Part shown: piece after piece, positions 46,218-55,778 of the stretch | Position numbering within the stretch: the first letter of the stretch is position 1 | Layout: the number at the start of each line of letters is the position of its first letter | The notes under the pieces: model-generated | What the model was told of the DNA's origin: nothing | Databases searched by the model: none | Seen by the model: the letters and a program-made list of their open reading frames with translations, nothing else | Translations under genes and position numbers: made by a program | DNA from: Rhodospirillales bacterium | GTDB lineage: Bacteria; Pseudomonadota; Alphaproteobacteria; Rhodospirillales; Casp-alpha2 | NCBI GenBank assembly: GCA_017644185.1 | Contig: JAEPMA010000003.1 | Coordinates: 424,852 to 488,851 of the forward strand | DNA: 64,000 nt | Direction: 5' to 3'

Positions 46218-46589
46218 GTGAGAAGCGAGCTGCAAGCGATCAAGATGCACGTTTACGAAGACGGGGCGATCGACCAGTCCGAGGTGAAGATGCTGCGCGG
46301 GATCGTCGATGCCGAAACACCCGGCGAGGAAGAGGTAAGACTGTTGCTCGATCTCAACACCATTCTTTCCGGCGGCGACCTGGACCCGGCGTTTGCCGAT
46401 TTACTCGTGGACGCCACGGTAAAGTTCATGCTCGACGACGAGGGTCGTGTGGCGGACGAAAAGATGGCGTGGCTCGAAGCCAACATCTCCAAGGACGGCA
46501 AAACCGATGCGAACGAGGTCCTGATCCTGCGCGCGATCGAAGCAAAGGCCGGTGGCTTGCCGGACCGGCTGGCGGCGCTCCTGCAATAA
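46218..46589 (+). CDS. Small acidic protein with three DG..E repeats (TerB-like)
   Basis: A 123-residue acidic helical protein, start GTG with strong GAGGAGGGG upstream. It carries three similarly spaced acidic motifs: E14-D15-G16...E22, D74-E75-G76...E81 and D93-G94...E100, each the ADGxxxxxE kind seen in TerB and resembling EF-hand loops; so it may bind metal. I do not recognise a named family. It lies 47 bases before the nucleotide cyclase homologue and 86 bases after the kinase; a regulatory partner of the cyclase is a reasonable guess. Confidence 0.75.
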   Translation: MRSELQAIKMHVYEDGAIDQSEVKMLRGIVDAETPGEEEVRLLLDLNTILSGGDLDPAFADLLVDATVKFMLDDEGRVADEKMAWLEANISKDGKTDANEVLILRAIEAKAGGLPDRLAALLQ

Positions 46590-46636
46590 ATGCCGGAACG
46601 GGTTGTGTTCATCCAATAGAAGGTGACCGAAAGCGC

Positions 46637-47293
46637 ATGCCGTACTTCAGAAACCTGTTCATGGAAAACAGTCACGAGCGGTTGATCCGCATGCTTGAAC
46701 GCCGTGCCGAGGACGGCGCGGATCACGAAGCGATCGATCGCAAGATTTGGGATACGTTCGGCGAAACCTGGAGCGTGATGTTCACCGACCTTTCCGGGTT
46801 CTCACGTAACGCCGCCAACTTCGGGATCATCCATTTCATTCAGGTCATCGTCCAGTCCGAGAAGCTGTTTGCGCCGATCCTGAACGATCACAACGCGTTC
46901 ATCATCAAGCGCGAGGGCGACAGTCTGATGATCCTGTTCCATAATCCGAGCAACGCGCTCGATGCCGCCGTTGCCATGCAGCACGCGGCGCAGAAATTCA
47001 GCATGTCGAAGCCGCCCGAAGAACACGTGATCCTGTGCCTTGGGATCAGCCACGGCCGCATTCTCAGGCTAGGCTCGAACGAGATTTTCGGGAACGCGGT
47101 CAATTCGGCATCCAAGCTCGGCGAAGATACCGCCGGCCCGCACGAAATTCTCGTCACCAACGATTTCGTCGACGCCTACGACGGTGATCGTGAACTGGAT
47201 CTGGAAAAAATCGACTTCAAGCCGCCCGGGTCGGATATGGCCTATCAGGTCAAATACCAACACGCGGTGCTGGCGGGCAGCGCATCCGATTAA
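46637..47293 (+). CDS. Class III adenylate/guanylate cyclase homologue
   Basis: A 218-residue protein with a single cyclase homology domain: metal aspartates D51 (MFTDLSGF) and D95 (KREGDSLMILF) are present, and GNAVNSASKLGE matches the VNxAxR helix, with N156 kept but the transition-state arginine replaced by K160. By my alignment K91 is the lysine used by ATP-type cyclases. No membrane or HAMP part is seen. It may make cAMP weakly or act as a binding domain. It sits between two TerB-like genes and converges with the downstream one after 12 bases. Confidence 0.85.
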   Translation: MPYFRNLFMENSHERLIRMLERRAEDGADHEAIDRKIWDTFGETWSVMFTDLSGFSRNAANFGIIHFIQVIVQSEKLFAPILNDHNAFIIKREGDSLMILFHNPSNALDAAVAMQHAAQKFSMSKPPEEHVILCLGISHGRILRLGSNEIFGNAVNSASKLGEDTAGPHEILVTNDFVDAYDGDRELDLEKIDFKPPGSDMAYQVKYQHAVLAGSASD

Positions 47294-47305
47294 GCGGCGG
47301 CCGCC

Positions 47306-47758
47306 TCAGACATAAAAATTGTGCGTCTTTTCGTTCTTGGGGTGGGCCGGGTTGGTGAAGACGGATGTATCGTTCTTGTAGGCGATGATCTCGCGGGCCT
47401 TGGTCATGGAGTTCTCGTCGATGTGAAGAGCTTGCTCGAACGCTTCGATCACTTTCTTCTCACCAAGTGCGATAGAGCCGTCGACCGCGGCGACGTCATA
47501 GAGGTTTAAAAGGAGTACCGCCTTCTGTCCCTGGGAGAGGCTGCCGCCGACGACGGTCAGAAATTTTTCGAGCGGGATCTTCTGGGCATTACTGAAGGCG
47601 CTTTGTGTCAATCTCTGCAGATCCCCCTGCGAGATATCGCCGCTTGAAACATGTTTGCCGAGCATCGAGACAAGCTGAGCTTTTTCCTCGACAGTTGTCT
47701 GTCCGTCGGCGGCGACGACATAGGCAATGGCTGTCGCCAGAATATCCAAAGGTTGCAT
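47306..47758 (-). CDS. TerB family tellurite-resistance-like protein
   Basis: A 150-residue protein of the TerB fold: two motifs, AADGQTTVEEK (16-26) and AAVDGSIALGEKKV (90-103), where the acidic residues bind metal ions in TerB. Family members act in membrane-linked stress or signalling complexes, not only in tellurite resistance; no other ter genes are here. It converges with the cyclase and is 72 bases from the divergent LpxR-like gene. Confidence 0.88.
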   Translation of the reverse strand: MQPLDILATAIAYVVAADGQTTVEEKAQLVSMLGKHVSSGDISQGDLQRLTQSAFSNAQKIPLEKFLTVVGGSLSQGQKAVLLLNLYDVAAVDGSIALGEKKVIEAFEQALHIDENSMTKAREIIAYKNDTSVFTNPAHPKNEKTHNFYV

Positions 47759-47830
47759 CGTAACGGCCCTCCTCAGCCCCCATCGATAAGGCCCTCATCA
47801 TAAGCCTTGATATCTTCGCTTCCAACGGCA

Positions 47831-48865
47831 ATGCGCACGCGCTATTTATTGGGCATGCATGTTTTTCGTTCCGGAACCTGGGCCGGCCTTCTCGGTATTC
47901 TAACGATCATCGTCTCAACGCCGTCGATCGCCGGCACATGGACACTGAACGTCGAGAACGACCGTATCGCGAACACCGACCGGCATTATTCGAACGGCAT
48001 ACGTTTGGGCTGGGTTTCTGAAGCCGAGGATGGCGATCACCTGCCCGAGGTCCGCGATGCGCTGCAACTCCTTTACCCCCTCGCCGATGTGCGTGGTGGC
48101 CGTCTCGGTCTCGAGATCGGGCACAATATCTACACGCCCGCGGATACCGAAGCGCGCAACCTGATTACCGAAGACCGGCCCTATGCGGGCTGGCTTTACG
48201 CATCGGGTTCTCTATATGCCGAAACCGGCAAGGGTATTGGCGACCACTTCACCGAGACCCTCGACAAGATGGCGCTCGAAGTCGGTATCGTCGGCCCAGC
48301 GGCGCTGGGCGAGCAGGTGCAGAACAATTACCACAAGCTGATCGGCGTCTCGACGTCGAAGGGCTGGGACAACCAGATCAACAACGAGCTCGGCATCAAC
48401 CTGATCGGCGAGCGCAAGTGGCGCCACAAACCGGTTCGGTTCCATGGTTTCGAGGCGGATGCGATTCCGCATGTCGGGGCATCGCTCGGCAACGTTTACA
48501 CCCACCTGAACGGTGGTGTGACGTTGCGGTTCGGTCAGGAGCTGTACGTCGATTACGGCCCCCCCCTGATCCGCCCGAGCCTGTCGGGATTCGGCGCCAT
48601 CAACCCGGCCGAGAAGTTTTCTTGGTATGCGTTCGCCGGCGTCGACGGCCGGTGGGTGTTGCGAAACATCTTCCTCGACGGGAATACGTTTTCCGACAGC
48701 CATAGCGTAGACAAGAAATCCCTGGTCGGCGATTTCGTCGCCGGGGTTGCGATTACCTATCAGAATGTCCGCCTGGCATTCACCCACGTCATGCGTACGC
48801 GTGAGTTCGACACTCAGGAAGAATCGGATCGCTTCGGCGCCATTAGTCTGTCGTTCAGATTCTGA
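47831..48865 (+). CDS. Lipid A deacylase LpxR family protein (DUF2219)
   Basis: A 344-residue predicted outer-membrane beta-barrel. After a signal peptide (about residues 1-35) come the LpxR signatures: LNVENDRIANTDRHYSNGIRLGW with the N-D pair needed for calcium-dependent catalysis, EDRPYAGWLY, and a C-terminal aromatic SLSFRF that suits BAM. LpxR removes the 3'-linked acyloxyacyl chain of lipid A; relatives vary. Start is uncertain (47831 or 47855); no clear ribosome site is seen. Divergent from the TerB gene. Confidence 0.85.
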   Translation: MRTRYLLGMHVFRSGTWAGLLGILTIIVSTPSIAGTWTLNVENDRIANTDRHYSNGIRLGWVSEAEDGDHLPEVRDALQLLYPLADVRGGRLGLEIGHNIYTPADTEARNLITEDRPYAGWLYASGSLYAETGKGIGDHFTETLDKMALEVGIVGPAALGEQVQNNYHKLIGVSTSKGWDNQINNELGINLIGERKWRHKPVRFHGFEADAIPHVGASLGNVYTHLNGGVTLRFGQELYVDYGPPLIRPSLSGFGAINPAEKFSWYAFAGVDGRWVLRNIFLDGNTFSDSHSVDKKSLVGDFVAGVAITYQNVRLAFTHVMRTREFDTQEESDRFGAISLSFRF

Positions 48866-48975
48866 TTTTACGTTTGAACTCCCGCGTTTTATCCAAGCGT
48901 CACTTTCCCTGCTACCCAGGATGAGATAGCCTTCCCCATCAACCTCGACTTGGGAGACGAGGAAGGGAGCATCCA

Positions 48976-51900
48976 ATGGCGAATACCGACCTGACCGGCG
49001 GCGCGTTAGTGACGACCGCCCTCAACGCTGCGCAAAAATCGGACAAAGGGAAGAAGGGTAAACAGCTTCGCGCGTTTATCTCGGAATACTATGCCCACGT
49101 CCCCGCACAGGATCTCGAGGATCTCTCAGGACCGCAACTCGTCGCCATTGCCCGGGCCCATATGGAGACCGGCAAGACGCGAAAACCCAGAACAGCGAAT
49201 ATTCGCGTCTATAACCCGGATCAGAAATCGGACGGGTGGTCGACGAACCACAGTGTTGTCGAAATCGTCACCGACGACATGCCGTTTCTGGTCGATTCCG
49301 TATCGGCGGAACTGACCCGGCGCGAGCTGCCGATTCACCTCGTCATTCACCCGGTCTGTAAAGTCAGACGCAACAAGGCGGGGGCAATCGTCGACATCCT
49401 CGAACGCGGCCACGTCGAAGTGGATACCAAGCCCGAGAGCTTTATGCACTTCCAGATCGCGCAGCAACCCGAGAACAAACTGCGTGAGATCGCTGCCGAA
49501 CTAAAAAGCATCCTTGAGAATGTGCGCGCGTCGGTCGAGGACTGGCGGCCTATGCGTGAGCGGATGGAGAACATCATCGAGGAACTGGCGGTGGAGCCTC
49601 GGGGGGTGCAGGCGGAGGAATCCATTGAAGTGCGTGAGCTGCTGCGCTGGCTGCACGACAATCATTTTACGTTTCTGGGCTTCCGGGAATTCAAGATCTC
49701 AGGATCGGGCAAGAAAACGCGCGTCACCGTCGACCGGAATGCCGGCTTGGGCGTGCTCCGTGATCCGTCCGTGACGGTATTCGAATCGTTCCAGTCAAAG
49801 GACACACTGTCGCCTGAAATCGCGCAGTTTCTGGGGCAGCGCGACCTGCTGAGCGTCACGAAAACAAATCAGCGCTCCGTCGTTCACCGCTCGGTGCACA
49901 TGGACGCGATCGGGATCAAGAAGATCGACAAGAACGGTAAGGTCGTCGGCCACCGCTTGTTCGTCGGCCTGTTCACGTCCGTCGCGTATAATCTGTCGCC
50001 CCGCAACATTCCGTTGTTGCGCCGGCGCTTACAGAACATCGTCGACCGTGCCGGGTATTCCCGCGACAGCCACGACGGCAAGGCGCTGTTGAATATCCTC
50101 GAAACCTATCCCCGCGACGAGCTGTTTCAGGTATCGGAAGATCATCTGCTGAAGATCGCGACCGGCATTCTGCATCTGCAGGAGCGCCAGCGTGTCGCGC
50201 TGTTCGTCCGTGAAGACGTCTTCAAACGCTACCTGTCGTGCATGGTTTTCGTGCCGCGCGACCGCTACGACACGGACCTGCGTCAGAAGATTCAGCAGAT
50301 CCTGGCGATCGCATTCGATGGCGAGCCGGCGGCGTTCTTCACCCAACTGGGCGATTCACCGCTGGCGCGCGTGCACCTGATCATCAAGATGATGGGCCGG
50401 AAGGTGCCGAAGTACGACACCAAAAAGCTTGAAGACGAGATCGCCGAGGCGACCCGGTCGTGGGGCGATCGGGTGCTGGATGCGTTGATAAAGCACAAAG
50501 GTGAGGCCCGGGCGCACGAACAGCATGCGCGCTTCAAGGATGCGTTCGGCCCCGCTTATCAGGCGCAGTACTCGTCAGACGAGGTGCTGTTCGACCTCGA
50601 TAAGATCGAAACACTCGCCGCGGACGGCGGTATCGGCTTCCATCTATACAGGCCCGCCGATGCGCAAAACGACACGGTCCGCTTCAAGCTCTACAATCCC
50701 GAGTCCGAAATCGCGCTTTCCGATGTCTTACCCGTGTTCGAGCATATGGGGTTCAAGGTCATCGACGAGGGCGGCCCGCACGAAGTCCGCATTGCCGACG
50801 CCGGGTTCTCGCGTCTCGTGATTCACGATTTCGGACTCGAACAACGCTCTGGCGGCGCCATTGACGTCGACAAGACCCGCGACAATTTCGAGGACGCGTT
50901 CTCGCGCGTCTGGCACGGCGACGCGGAAAGCGACGGCTTCAACGCGCTCGTGGTCGGCGCGGAACTGGCGTGGCGCGATATCGTCATCTTGCGCGCGTAC
51001 TGCAAATACCTGCGGCAGGTCGGAATCCCCTATTCCCAGGCTTATATGGAACAGACCATCGCGCGGCATCCGGGTTTCGCCGGGCTGCTGGTCGACATGT
51101 TCCACGCCACGTTCGACCCGTCTGGAAATAAGAAAAGCGGGAAGAAGAAAGCCGCCGATCCGGCAAAGCTGCGCAAGACGTATCTCGAAAAACTGGAAAA
51201 CGTTGCCAGTGCCGACGAGGATCGGATCCTGAGACGCTTCCTCAACATGCTCGATTCGACACTCAGAACGAACTTCTATCAAAACGCTGCCGACGGCGGC
51301 CACAAGTCCTACGTCTCGTTCAAGATCAATTCGGGGAATGTCGAAGAGATGCCGTTGCCCCGGCCGTTCCGCGAAATCTGGGTCTACAGCCCGAGGGTCG
51401 AGGGTGTGCATTTGCGGTTTGGGTATGTCGCGCGCGGCGGGCTTCGCTGGTCTGACCGGCCGGAAGATTTCCGCACCGAGGTCCTCGGTCTCGTCAAGGC
51501 GCAGCAGGTCAAGAACGCGGTCATCGTACCCGTCGGCTCCAAGGGCGGGTTCGTCTGCAAACAGCCGACGCCGGCGGGCGATCGCGATGCGTTCCTGAGC
51601 GAAGGTATCGCGTGTTACAAGATTTTCCTGTCCGGGCTTCTGGATATTACCGACAACATCGCCGGCCCGAAGGTGGTGCAGCGCAAGGATGTGGTGCGTC
51701 TCGACGGTGACGACCCCTACCTCGTCGTTGCCGCCGACAAGGGGACGGCGACGTTTTCGGATATCGCAAATTCAGTTTCCATCGACTATGGCCATTGGCT
51801 CGGCGATGCGTTCGCGTCAGGCGGCAGTCAGGGCTATGACCACAAGGGCATGGGCATTACCGCGCGCGGCGGTTGGGAATCGGTGAAGCGGCATTTCCGC

Positions 51901-53838
51901 GAAATCGGCATCGATACCCAGTCCGAGGATTTCACCTGCGTCGGCGTCGGCGATATGTCGGGGGACGTGTTCGGCAATGGGATGTTGCTGTCGAAACACA
52001 TCAAGCTTTTGGCTGCGTTCAACCATCTGCATATCTTCGTCGATCCGAACCCGGACCCGGCGAAAACCTGGAAAGAGCGCAAGCGCCTGTTCGACATGGG
52101 GCGGTCGTCGTGGACAGATTACGACCAGCGTCTCCTGTCCAAGGGTGGCGCGATTTTCGAACGCAGTGCCAAGTCGCTCAAACTCTCGCCCGAGATCAAA
52201 AAGCTGTTCGGGATCGAGAAAGACACCGTCACCCCGAATGAGCTGATGAAGACGATCCTCAAGCACGACGCCGACCTGATGTGGTTCGGCGGGATCGGGA
52301 CGTACATCAAGGCCGGCCATGAATCCTCGGCGGATGTCGGTGACCGCGCCAACGATGCGATCCGCATCAATGGGGCTGAAGTGCGTGCCAAGGTCATCGG
52401 GGAGGGCGCCAACCTTGGGGCGACGCAACTCGGCCGGATCGAGTTTGCTCAGCACGGCGGCCGGTTGAACACCGACAGTATCGATAACTCTGCGGGCGTC
52501 GATTCATCGGACCACGAAGTGAATATCAAGATCCTCCTGGGTCAGGTGATGGAAAAAGGCGATCTGAACGAAGCCCAGCGCAACAAGCTGCTGGCCAGCA
52601 TGACCGACGAGGTCGCATCCCTGGTGCTGCGCCATAATTATGACCAAAGCCAGGCGATCACCCTTATTCAGGCACGCGGGCTCGCCGCGCTCGACAACCA
52701 GCATCGCCTGATGAAAATGCTGGAGCGTGCGGACCGTCTTAATCGTGCGGTCGAGTTCCTGCCCGACGACGAGACGATCGCCGAACGCGCGCAGCAACGT
52801 CATGCGCTCTACCGCCCGGAAATCGCGGTGCTGATGTCGTACGCCAAGTTATGGACATATGATGAGTTGCTGGCATCCGACGTGCCGGACGACAAGTATC
52901 TGTTCGATGACCTTGTCCGTTACTTCCCGACACCGCTGCGCGAGAAATACCGGGACGAGGTTTCGAAACACCGTCTCCGCCGCGAGATCGTCGCGACCCG
53001 GTTGACCAACAACATGATCAACCGGATGGGTGGTACGTTTATCAACGAAATCCACGAAAAGACGGGATTGGGCGTCGCCGAAATCGCGCGCGCCTGGTTC
53101 ATCGCCCAGGAAATTTTCGAGATGCCAAAACTGTGGGCGGAAATCGAAGCCTTGGATAATAAAGTCCCGGCGGCGACCCAAACCTCGATGATGATCGATA
53201 CCCATCATCTGCTCGAATGGGTGACGCTCTGGTTCCTGCGGCACGGCGAAAGCAATCTCGATATCGGTACTAACTGCGAGGCCTTCGCCGACGGGATGCG
53301 CCGGCTGGCACAGAACCTGTCGTCGACGCTGCCGAAACATTACGTCAGCGATGTCAGAACGCGCGCGACCCCGTACATCGAACATGGGGTTTCCGAAGCG
53401 TTGGCGTTGCGTGTCGCCAATCTGGTGAACCTGTATTCAGGCTGCGACATCGTGAGATTGTCTTTGAAGCGGAAGACGGATGTGCTGACGGTTGCCAAAA
53501 GCTACTTCGCCATCGGCACGCGCTTTAGAATGGGCCGGCTGCGTGCGGCGGCGGAAGGGCTCGAATCGGAAAGCCACTGGCAGCAGCTCGCCATCGCGGC
53601 GCTGGTCGAGGAGATCTACAGCCACCAGCTTCATCTCACCGAGGCCGTGCTCGACAAAGCGAAAAAAGGCATGTCGCCGCATCAGGCGGTCGACGCCTGG
53701 ATCGATGCCAATCCCGTCCTCGTCGAGCCGACGGAACAGATGCTGGGCGAATTGTGGAACGTGGAGGTAAACGACCTGTCGATGATCGCGGTCGCCAGCC
53801 GCCAGCTTCGGACCATGGTGGATGGCGCCAAGCACTAA
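48976..53838 (+). CDS. NAD-specific glutamate dehydrogenase, large (GDH180) type
   Basis: A 1620-residue enzyme oxidising glutamate to 2-oxoglutarate and ammonium, the big NAD-dependent GDH of proteobacteria. The N-terminal 700 residues carry ACT-like regulatory segments; the catalytic part begins near 800 with FGYVARGGLRWSDRPEDFRTEVLGLVKAQQVKNAVIVPVGSKGGFV and GVGDMSGDVFGNGMLLS, followed by a helical C-terminal region. Length is typical (1590-1640). ATG 48976 follows GAGGAAGGGAG. It overlaps the MFS gene by 17 bases. Confidence 0.97.
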   Translation: MANTDLTGGALVTTALNAAQKSDKGKKGKQLRAFISEYYAHVPAQDLEDLSGPQLVAIARAHMETGKTRKPRTANIRVYNPDQKSDGWSTNHSVVEIVTDDMPFLVDSVSAELTRRELPIHLVIHPVCKVRRNKAGAIVDILERGHVEVDTKPESFMHFQIAQQPENKLREIAAELKSILENVRASVEDWRPMRERMENIIEELAVEPRGVQAEESIEVRELLRWLHDNHFTFLGFREFKISGSGKKTRVTVDRNAGLGVLRDPSVTVFESFQSKDTLSPEIAQFLGQRDLLSVTKTNQRSVVHRSVHMDAIGIKKIDKNGKVVGHRLFVGLFTSVAYNLSPRNIPLLRRRLQNIVDRAGYSRDSHDGKALLNILETYPRDELFQVSEDHLLKIATGILHLQERQRVALFVREDVFKRYLSCMVFVPRDRYDTDLRQKIQQILAIAFDGEPAAFFTQLGDSPLARVHLIIKMMGRKVPKYDTKKLEDEIAEATRSWGDRVLDALIKHKGEARAHEQHARFKDAFGPAYQAQYSSDEVLFDLDKIETLAADGGIGFHLYRPADAQNDTVRFKLYNPESEIALSDVLPVFEHMGFKVIDEGGPHEVRIADAGFSRLVIHDFGLEQRSGGAIDVDKTRDNFEDAFSRVWHGDAESDGFNALVVGAELAWRDIVILRAYCKYLRQVGIPYSQAYMEQTIARHPGFAGLLVDMFHATFDPSGNKKSGKKKAADPAKLRKTYLEKLENVASADEDRILRRFLNMLDSTLRTNFYQNAADGGHKSYVSFKINSGNVEEMPLPRPFREIWVYSPRVEGVHLRFGYVARGGLRWSDRPEDFRTEVLGLVKAQQVKNAVIVPVGSKGGFVCKQPTPAGDRDAFLSEGIACYKIFLSGLLDITDNIAGPKVVQRKDVVRLDGDDPYLVVAADKGTATFSDIANSVSIDYGHWLGDAFASGGSQGYDHKGMGITARGGWESVKRHFREIGIDTQSEDFTCVGVGDMSGDVFGNGMLLSKHIKLLAAFNHLHIFVDPNPDPAKTWKERKRLFDMGRSSWTDYDQRLLSKGGAIFERSAKSLKLSPEIKKLFGIEKDTVTPNELMKTILKHDADLMWFGGIGTYIKAGHESSADVGDRANDAIRINGAEVRAKVIGEGANLGATQLGRIEFAQHGGRLNTDSIDNSAGVDSSDHEVNIKILLGQVMEKGDLNEAQRNKLLASMTDEVASLVLRHNYDQSQAITLIQARGLAALDNQHRLMKMLERADRLNRAVEFLPDDETIAERAQQRHALYRPEIAVLMSYAKLWTYDELLASDVPDDKYLFDDLVRYFPTPLREKYRDEVSKHRLRREIVATRLTNNMINRMGGTFINEIHEKTGLGVAEIARAWFIAQEIFEMPKLWAEIEALDNKVPAATQTSMMIDTHHLLEWVTLWFLRHGESNLDIGTNCEAFADGMRRLAQNLSSTLPKHYVSDVRTRATPYIEHGVSEALALRVANLVNLYSGCDIVRLSLKRKTDVLTVAKSYFAIGTRFRMGRLRAAAEGLESESHWQQLAIAALVEEIYSHQLHLTEAVLDKAKKGMSPHQAVDAWIDANPVLVEPTEQMLGELWNVEVNDLSMIAVASRQLRTMVDGAKH

Positions 53839-55096
53839 GCCGTCCACACGTTTGGGGGTTGCGGCCTGGTGTCTTTACGACTGGGCCAACTCGGCGTTTC
53901 CGACCGTCATCATCACATTCGTTTTCGCAACCTACTTCACCAAGGGCGTTGCGCCCGACGAGGTGACGGGGACCGCTTTATGGGGCCAGGCGATCGGTTG
54001 GTCGGCGTTGTTCGTCGCCGTGATCAGCCCCATCGCCGGCGCGATTGCCGATCACACCGGTCCACGTAAGCCCTGGCTGTTGGTAACGACGGCGGCGTGC
54101 ATCGTCTTTTCCGCCGCGCTTTGGGTGGTGGCGCCGGACCCCGGTTTGATGGTCTGGGGATTGTTGTTGGTCGCCGCCGCGAATGCGGCGTTCGAGACCG
54201 GGATGGTGTTTTACAACGCGATGCTGACACGCCTTGTCCCGGATAGTCATATCGGGCGGGTGTCCGGTTGGGGATGGGGTACGGGGTATGTCGGTGGGTT
54301 GGTCTGTCTGGTGCTCGTACTCTTATTGTTCGTGCAGACCGATACACCGCTGTTCGGTTTGGATAAGGATCAGGCCGAACACTTACGTATCACCGGACCG
54401 TTCGTTGCTTTATGGATGGCGGTGTTTGCGATCCCGATCTTTCTGTTCAGTCCCGATAAGCCCGAGACCGACATCGGCACCGCCGAAGCGGTAAGGCGCG
54501 GCTTCAGGGAACTTGCCGATACCTTCCGCCGTGCACGCCGCCACGCCGTCGTGTTTCGCTTTCTGATCGCGCGGATGATTTATACGGACGGCCTCAACAC
54601 CTTGTTCGCATTCGGGGGGATCTACGCGGCGGGCACGTTCGGGATGAGCTTTGCCGACCTGATTGTGTTCGGGATCGGGATCAACGTGACGGCGGGGCTG
54701 GGGGCGTTTGCGTTCGCCTGGGCGGATGACCGCTGGGGGCCGATCCGGGTGATCTTCGTATCGCTGACCGCGTTGACGTTTTTGGGGGGCGCCATCCTGT
54801 TGATCACGGATGTCACCTGGTTCTGGGTGATCGGTCTCGCGCTCGGGCTTTTCATGGGACCGGCCCAGTCCGCCAGCCGCTCTTTGATGGCACATCTCGC
54901 GCCGTCCGAAATCCGCACCGAGATGTTCGGGCTTTACGCCTTATCGGGGAAGGCGACGGCGTTCCTCGGGCCGATGCTGGTGGGCGCGCTGACGGCGGCG
55001 TTCGAAAGCCAGCGCGTCGGCATGGCGGGGATTCTGGCATTCCTGATTATCGGCGGCCTGCTGTTGCGCGGCGTGCATTATCGCCCCAAATACTGA
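53822..55096 (+). CDS. MFS transporter of the UMF1/Atg22-like family
   Basis: A 424-residue protein with about 11-12 membrane segments. The start LGVAAWCLYDWANSAFPTVIITFVFATYF is the UMF1/Atg22-like signature, and GRVSGWGWGTGYVGGLVCL and GPAQSASRSLMAHLAP follow. Substrate is unknown; related proteins export amino acids, and coupling to glutamate dehydrogenase (17-base overlap) makes an amino-acid link plausible but unproven. Confidence 0.9.
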   Translation: MAPSTKPSTRLGVAAWCLYDWANSAFPTVIITFVFATYFTKGVAPDEVTGTALWGQAIGWSALFVAVISPIAGAIADHTGPRKPWLLVTTAACIVFSAALWVVAPDPGLMVWGLLLVAAANAAFETGMVFYNAMLTRLVPDSHIGRVSGWGWGTGYVGGLVCLVLVLLLFVQTDTPLFGLDKDQAEHLRITGPFVALWMAVFAIPIFLFSPDKPETDIGTAEAVRRGFRELADTFRRARRHAVVFRFLIARMIYTDGLNTLFAFGGIYAAGTFGMSFADLIVFGIGINVTAGLGAFAFAWADDRWGPIRVIFVSLTALTFLGGAILLITDVTWFWVIGLALGLFMGPAQSASRSLMAHLAPSEIRTEMFGLYALSGKATAFLGPMLVGALTAAFESQRVGMAGILAFLIIGGLLLRGVHYRPKY

Positions 55097-55142
55097 TGGT
55101 CGGGCCGGTTGCCTGATAGTGGTAAACGGGATATAGGAAGCC

Positions 55143-55763
55143 ATGACGTTCCCCGACGACAACTTCGGCGCCATAGGCGATTTCATCGATGCTTACGCGA
55201 TGCAGATCGCGAAGGGTTTCGCATCTATCGACCGTGAACGCCTCGGCAAGGCCGCGGATATTCTGGATGTCACCTACGCGCAGGGGGGCACGGTCTATGT
55301 CTGTGGAAACGGTGGATCCGCGGCGATCTCAAATCATTTCCACTGCGACCACCTCAAGGGGGTGCAGACGGACACCAAGATCAAACCGCGCGTCGTCTCG
55401 TTGTCGTCGACGGTGGAAACGCTGACCGCGATCGCCAACGACATTTCCTTCGACGAAGTGTTCGTCTACCAGCTTCGCACCATGGCGCACGCCGGTGACG
55501 TGCTGGTCACGGTGTCGTCGTCGGGCGACAGCGAAAACGTCGTCCGTGCTGCCAAATGGGCCGCCGGAAACAACGTCAGCGTGATTTCGTTTACGGGATT
55601 TTCGGGGGGAAGGACCGCCGAGCTGGCGGACGTGCATCTGCACGTGGACGCCGACAATTACGGCGTCATCGAGGACGTGCACCAATCGATCATGCACGTG
55701 CTTGCGCAGTTCCTGCGCCTCAAGAACATGGATGCGGGCCTGATTTCCGAGCGGAAATTCTGA
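55143..55763 (+). CDS. SIS-domain phosphosugar isomerase (GmhA-like)
   Basis: A 206-residue SIS protein with the phosphosugar site CGNGGSAAISNHFHCDHLKG (about 58-77) and VLVTVSSSGDSENVVRAAKW. It is closest in pattern to sedoheptulose-7-phosphate isomerase GmhA/DiaA. It may feed heptose or another sugar into the surface polysaccharide genes that follow on the opposite strand; a DiaA-like role in replication control cannot be excluded. AGGAAG precedes the ATG. It ends 15 bases from the convergent GT2 gene. Confidence 0.88.
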   Translation: MTFPDDNFGAIGDFIDAYAMQIAKGFASIDRERLGKAADILDVTYAQGGTVYVCGNGGSAAISNHFHCDHLKGVQTDTKIKPRVVSLSSTVETLTAIANDISFDEVFVYQLRTMAHAGDVLVTVSSSGDSENVVRAAKWAAGNNVSVISFTGFSGGRTAELADVHLHVDADNYGVIEDVHQSIMHVLAQFLRLKNMDAGLISERKF

Positions 55764-55778
55764 GCAAACCCGTCCAGC

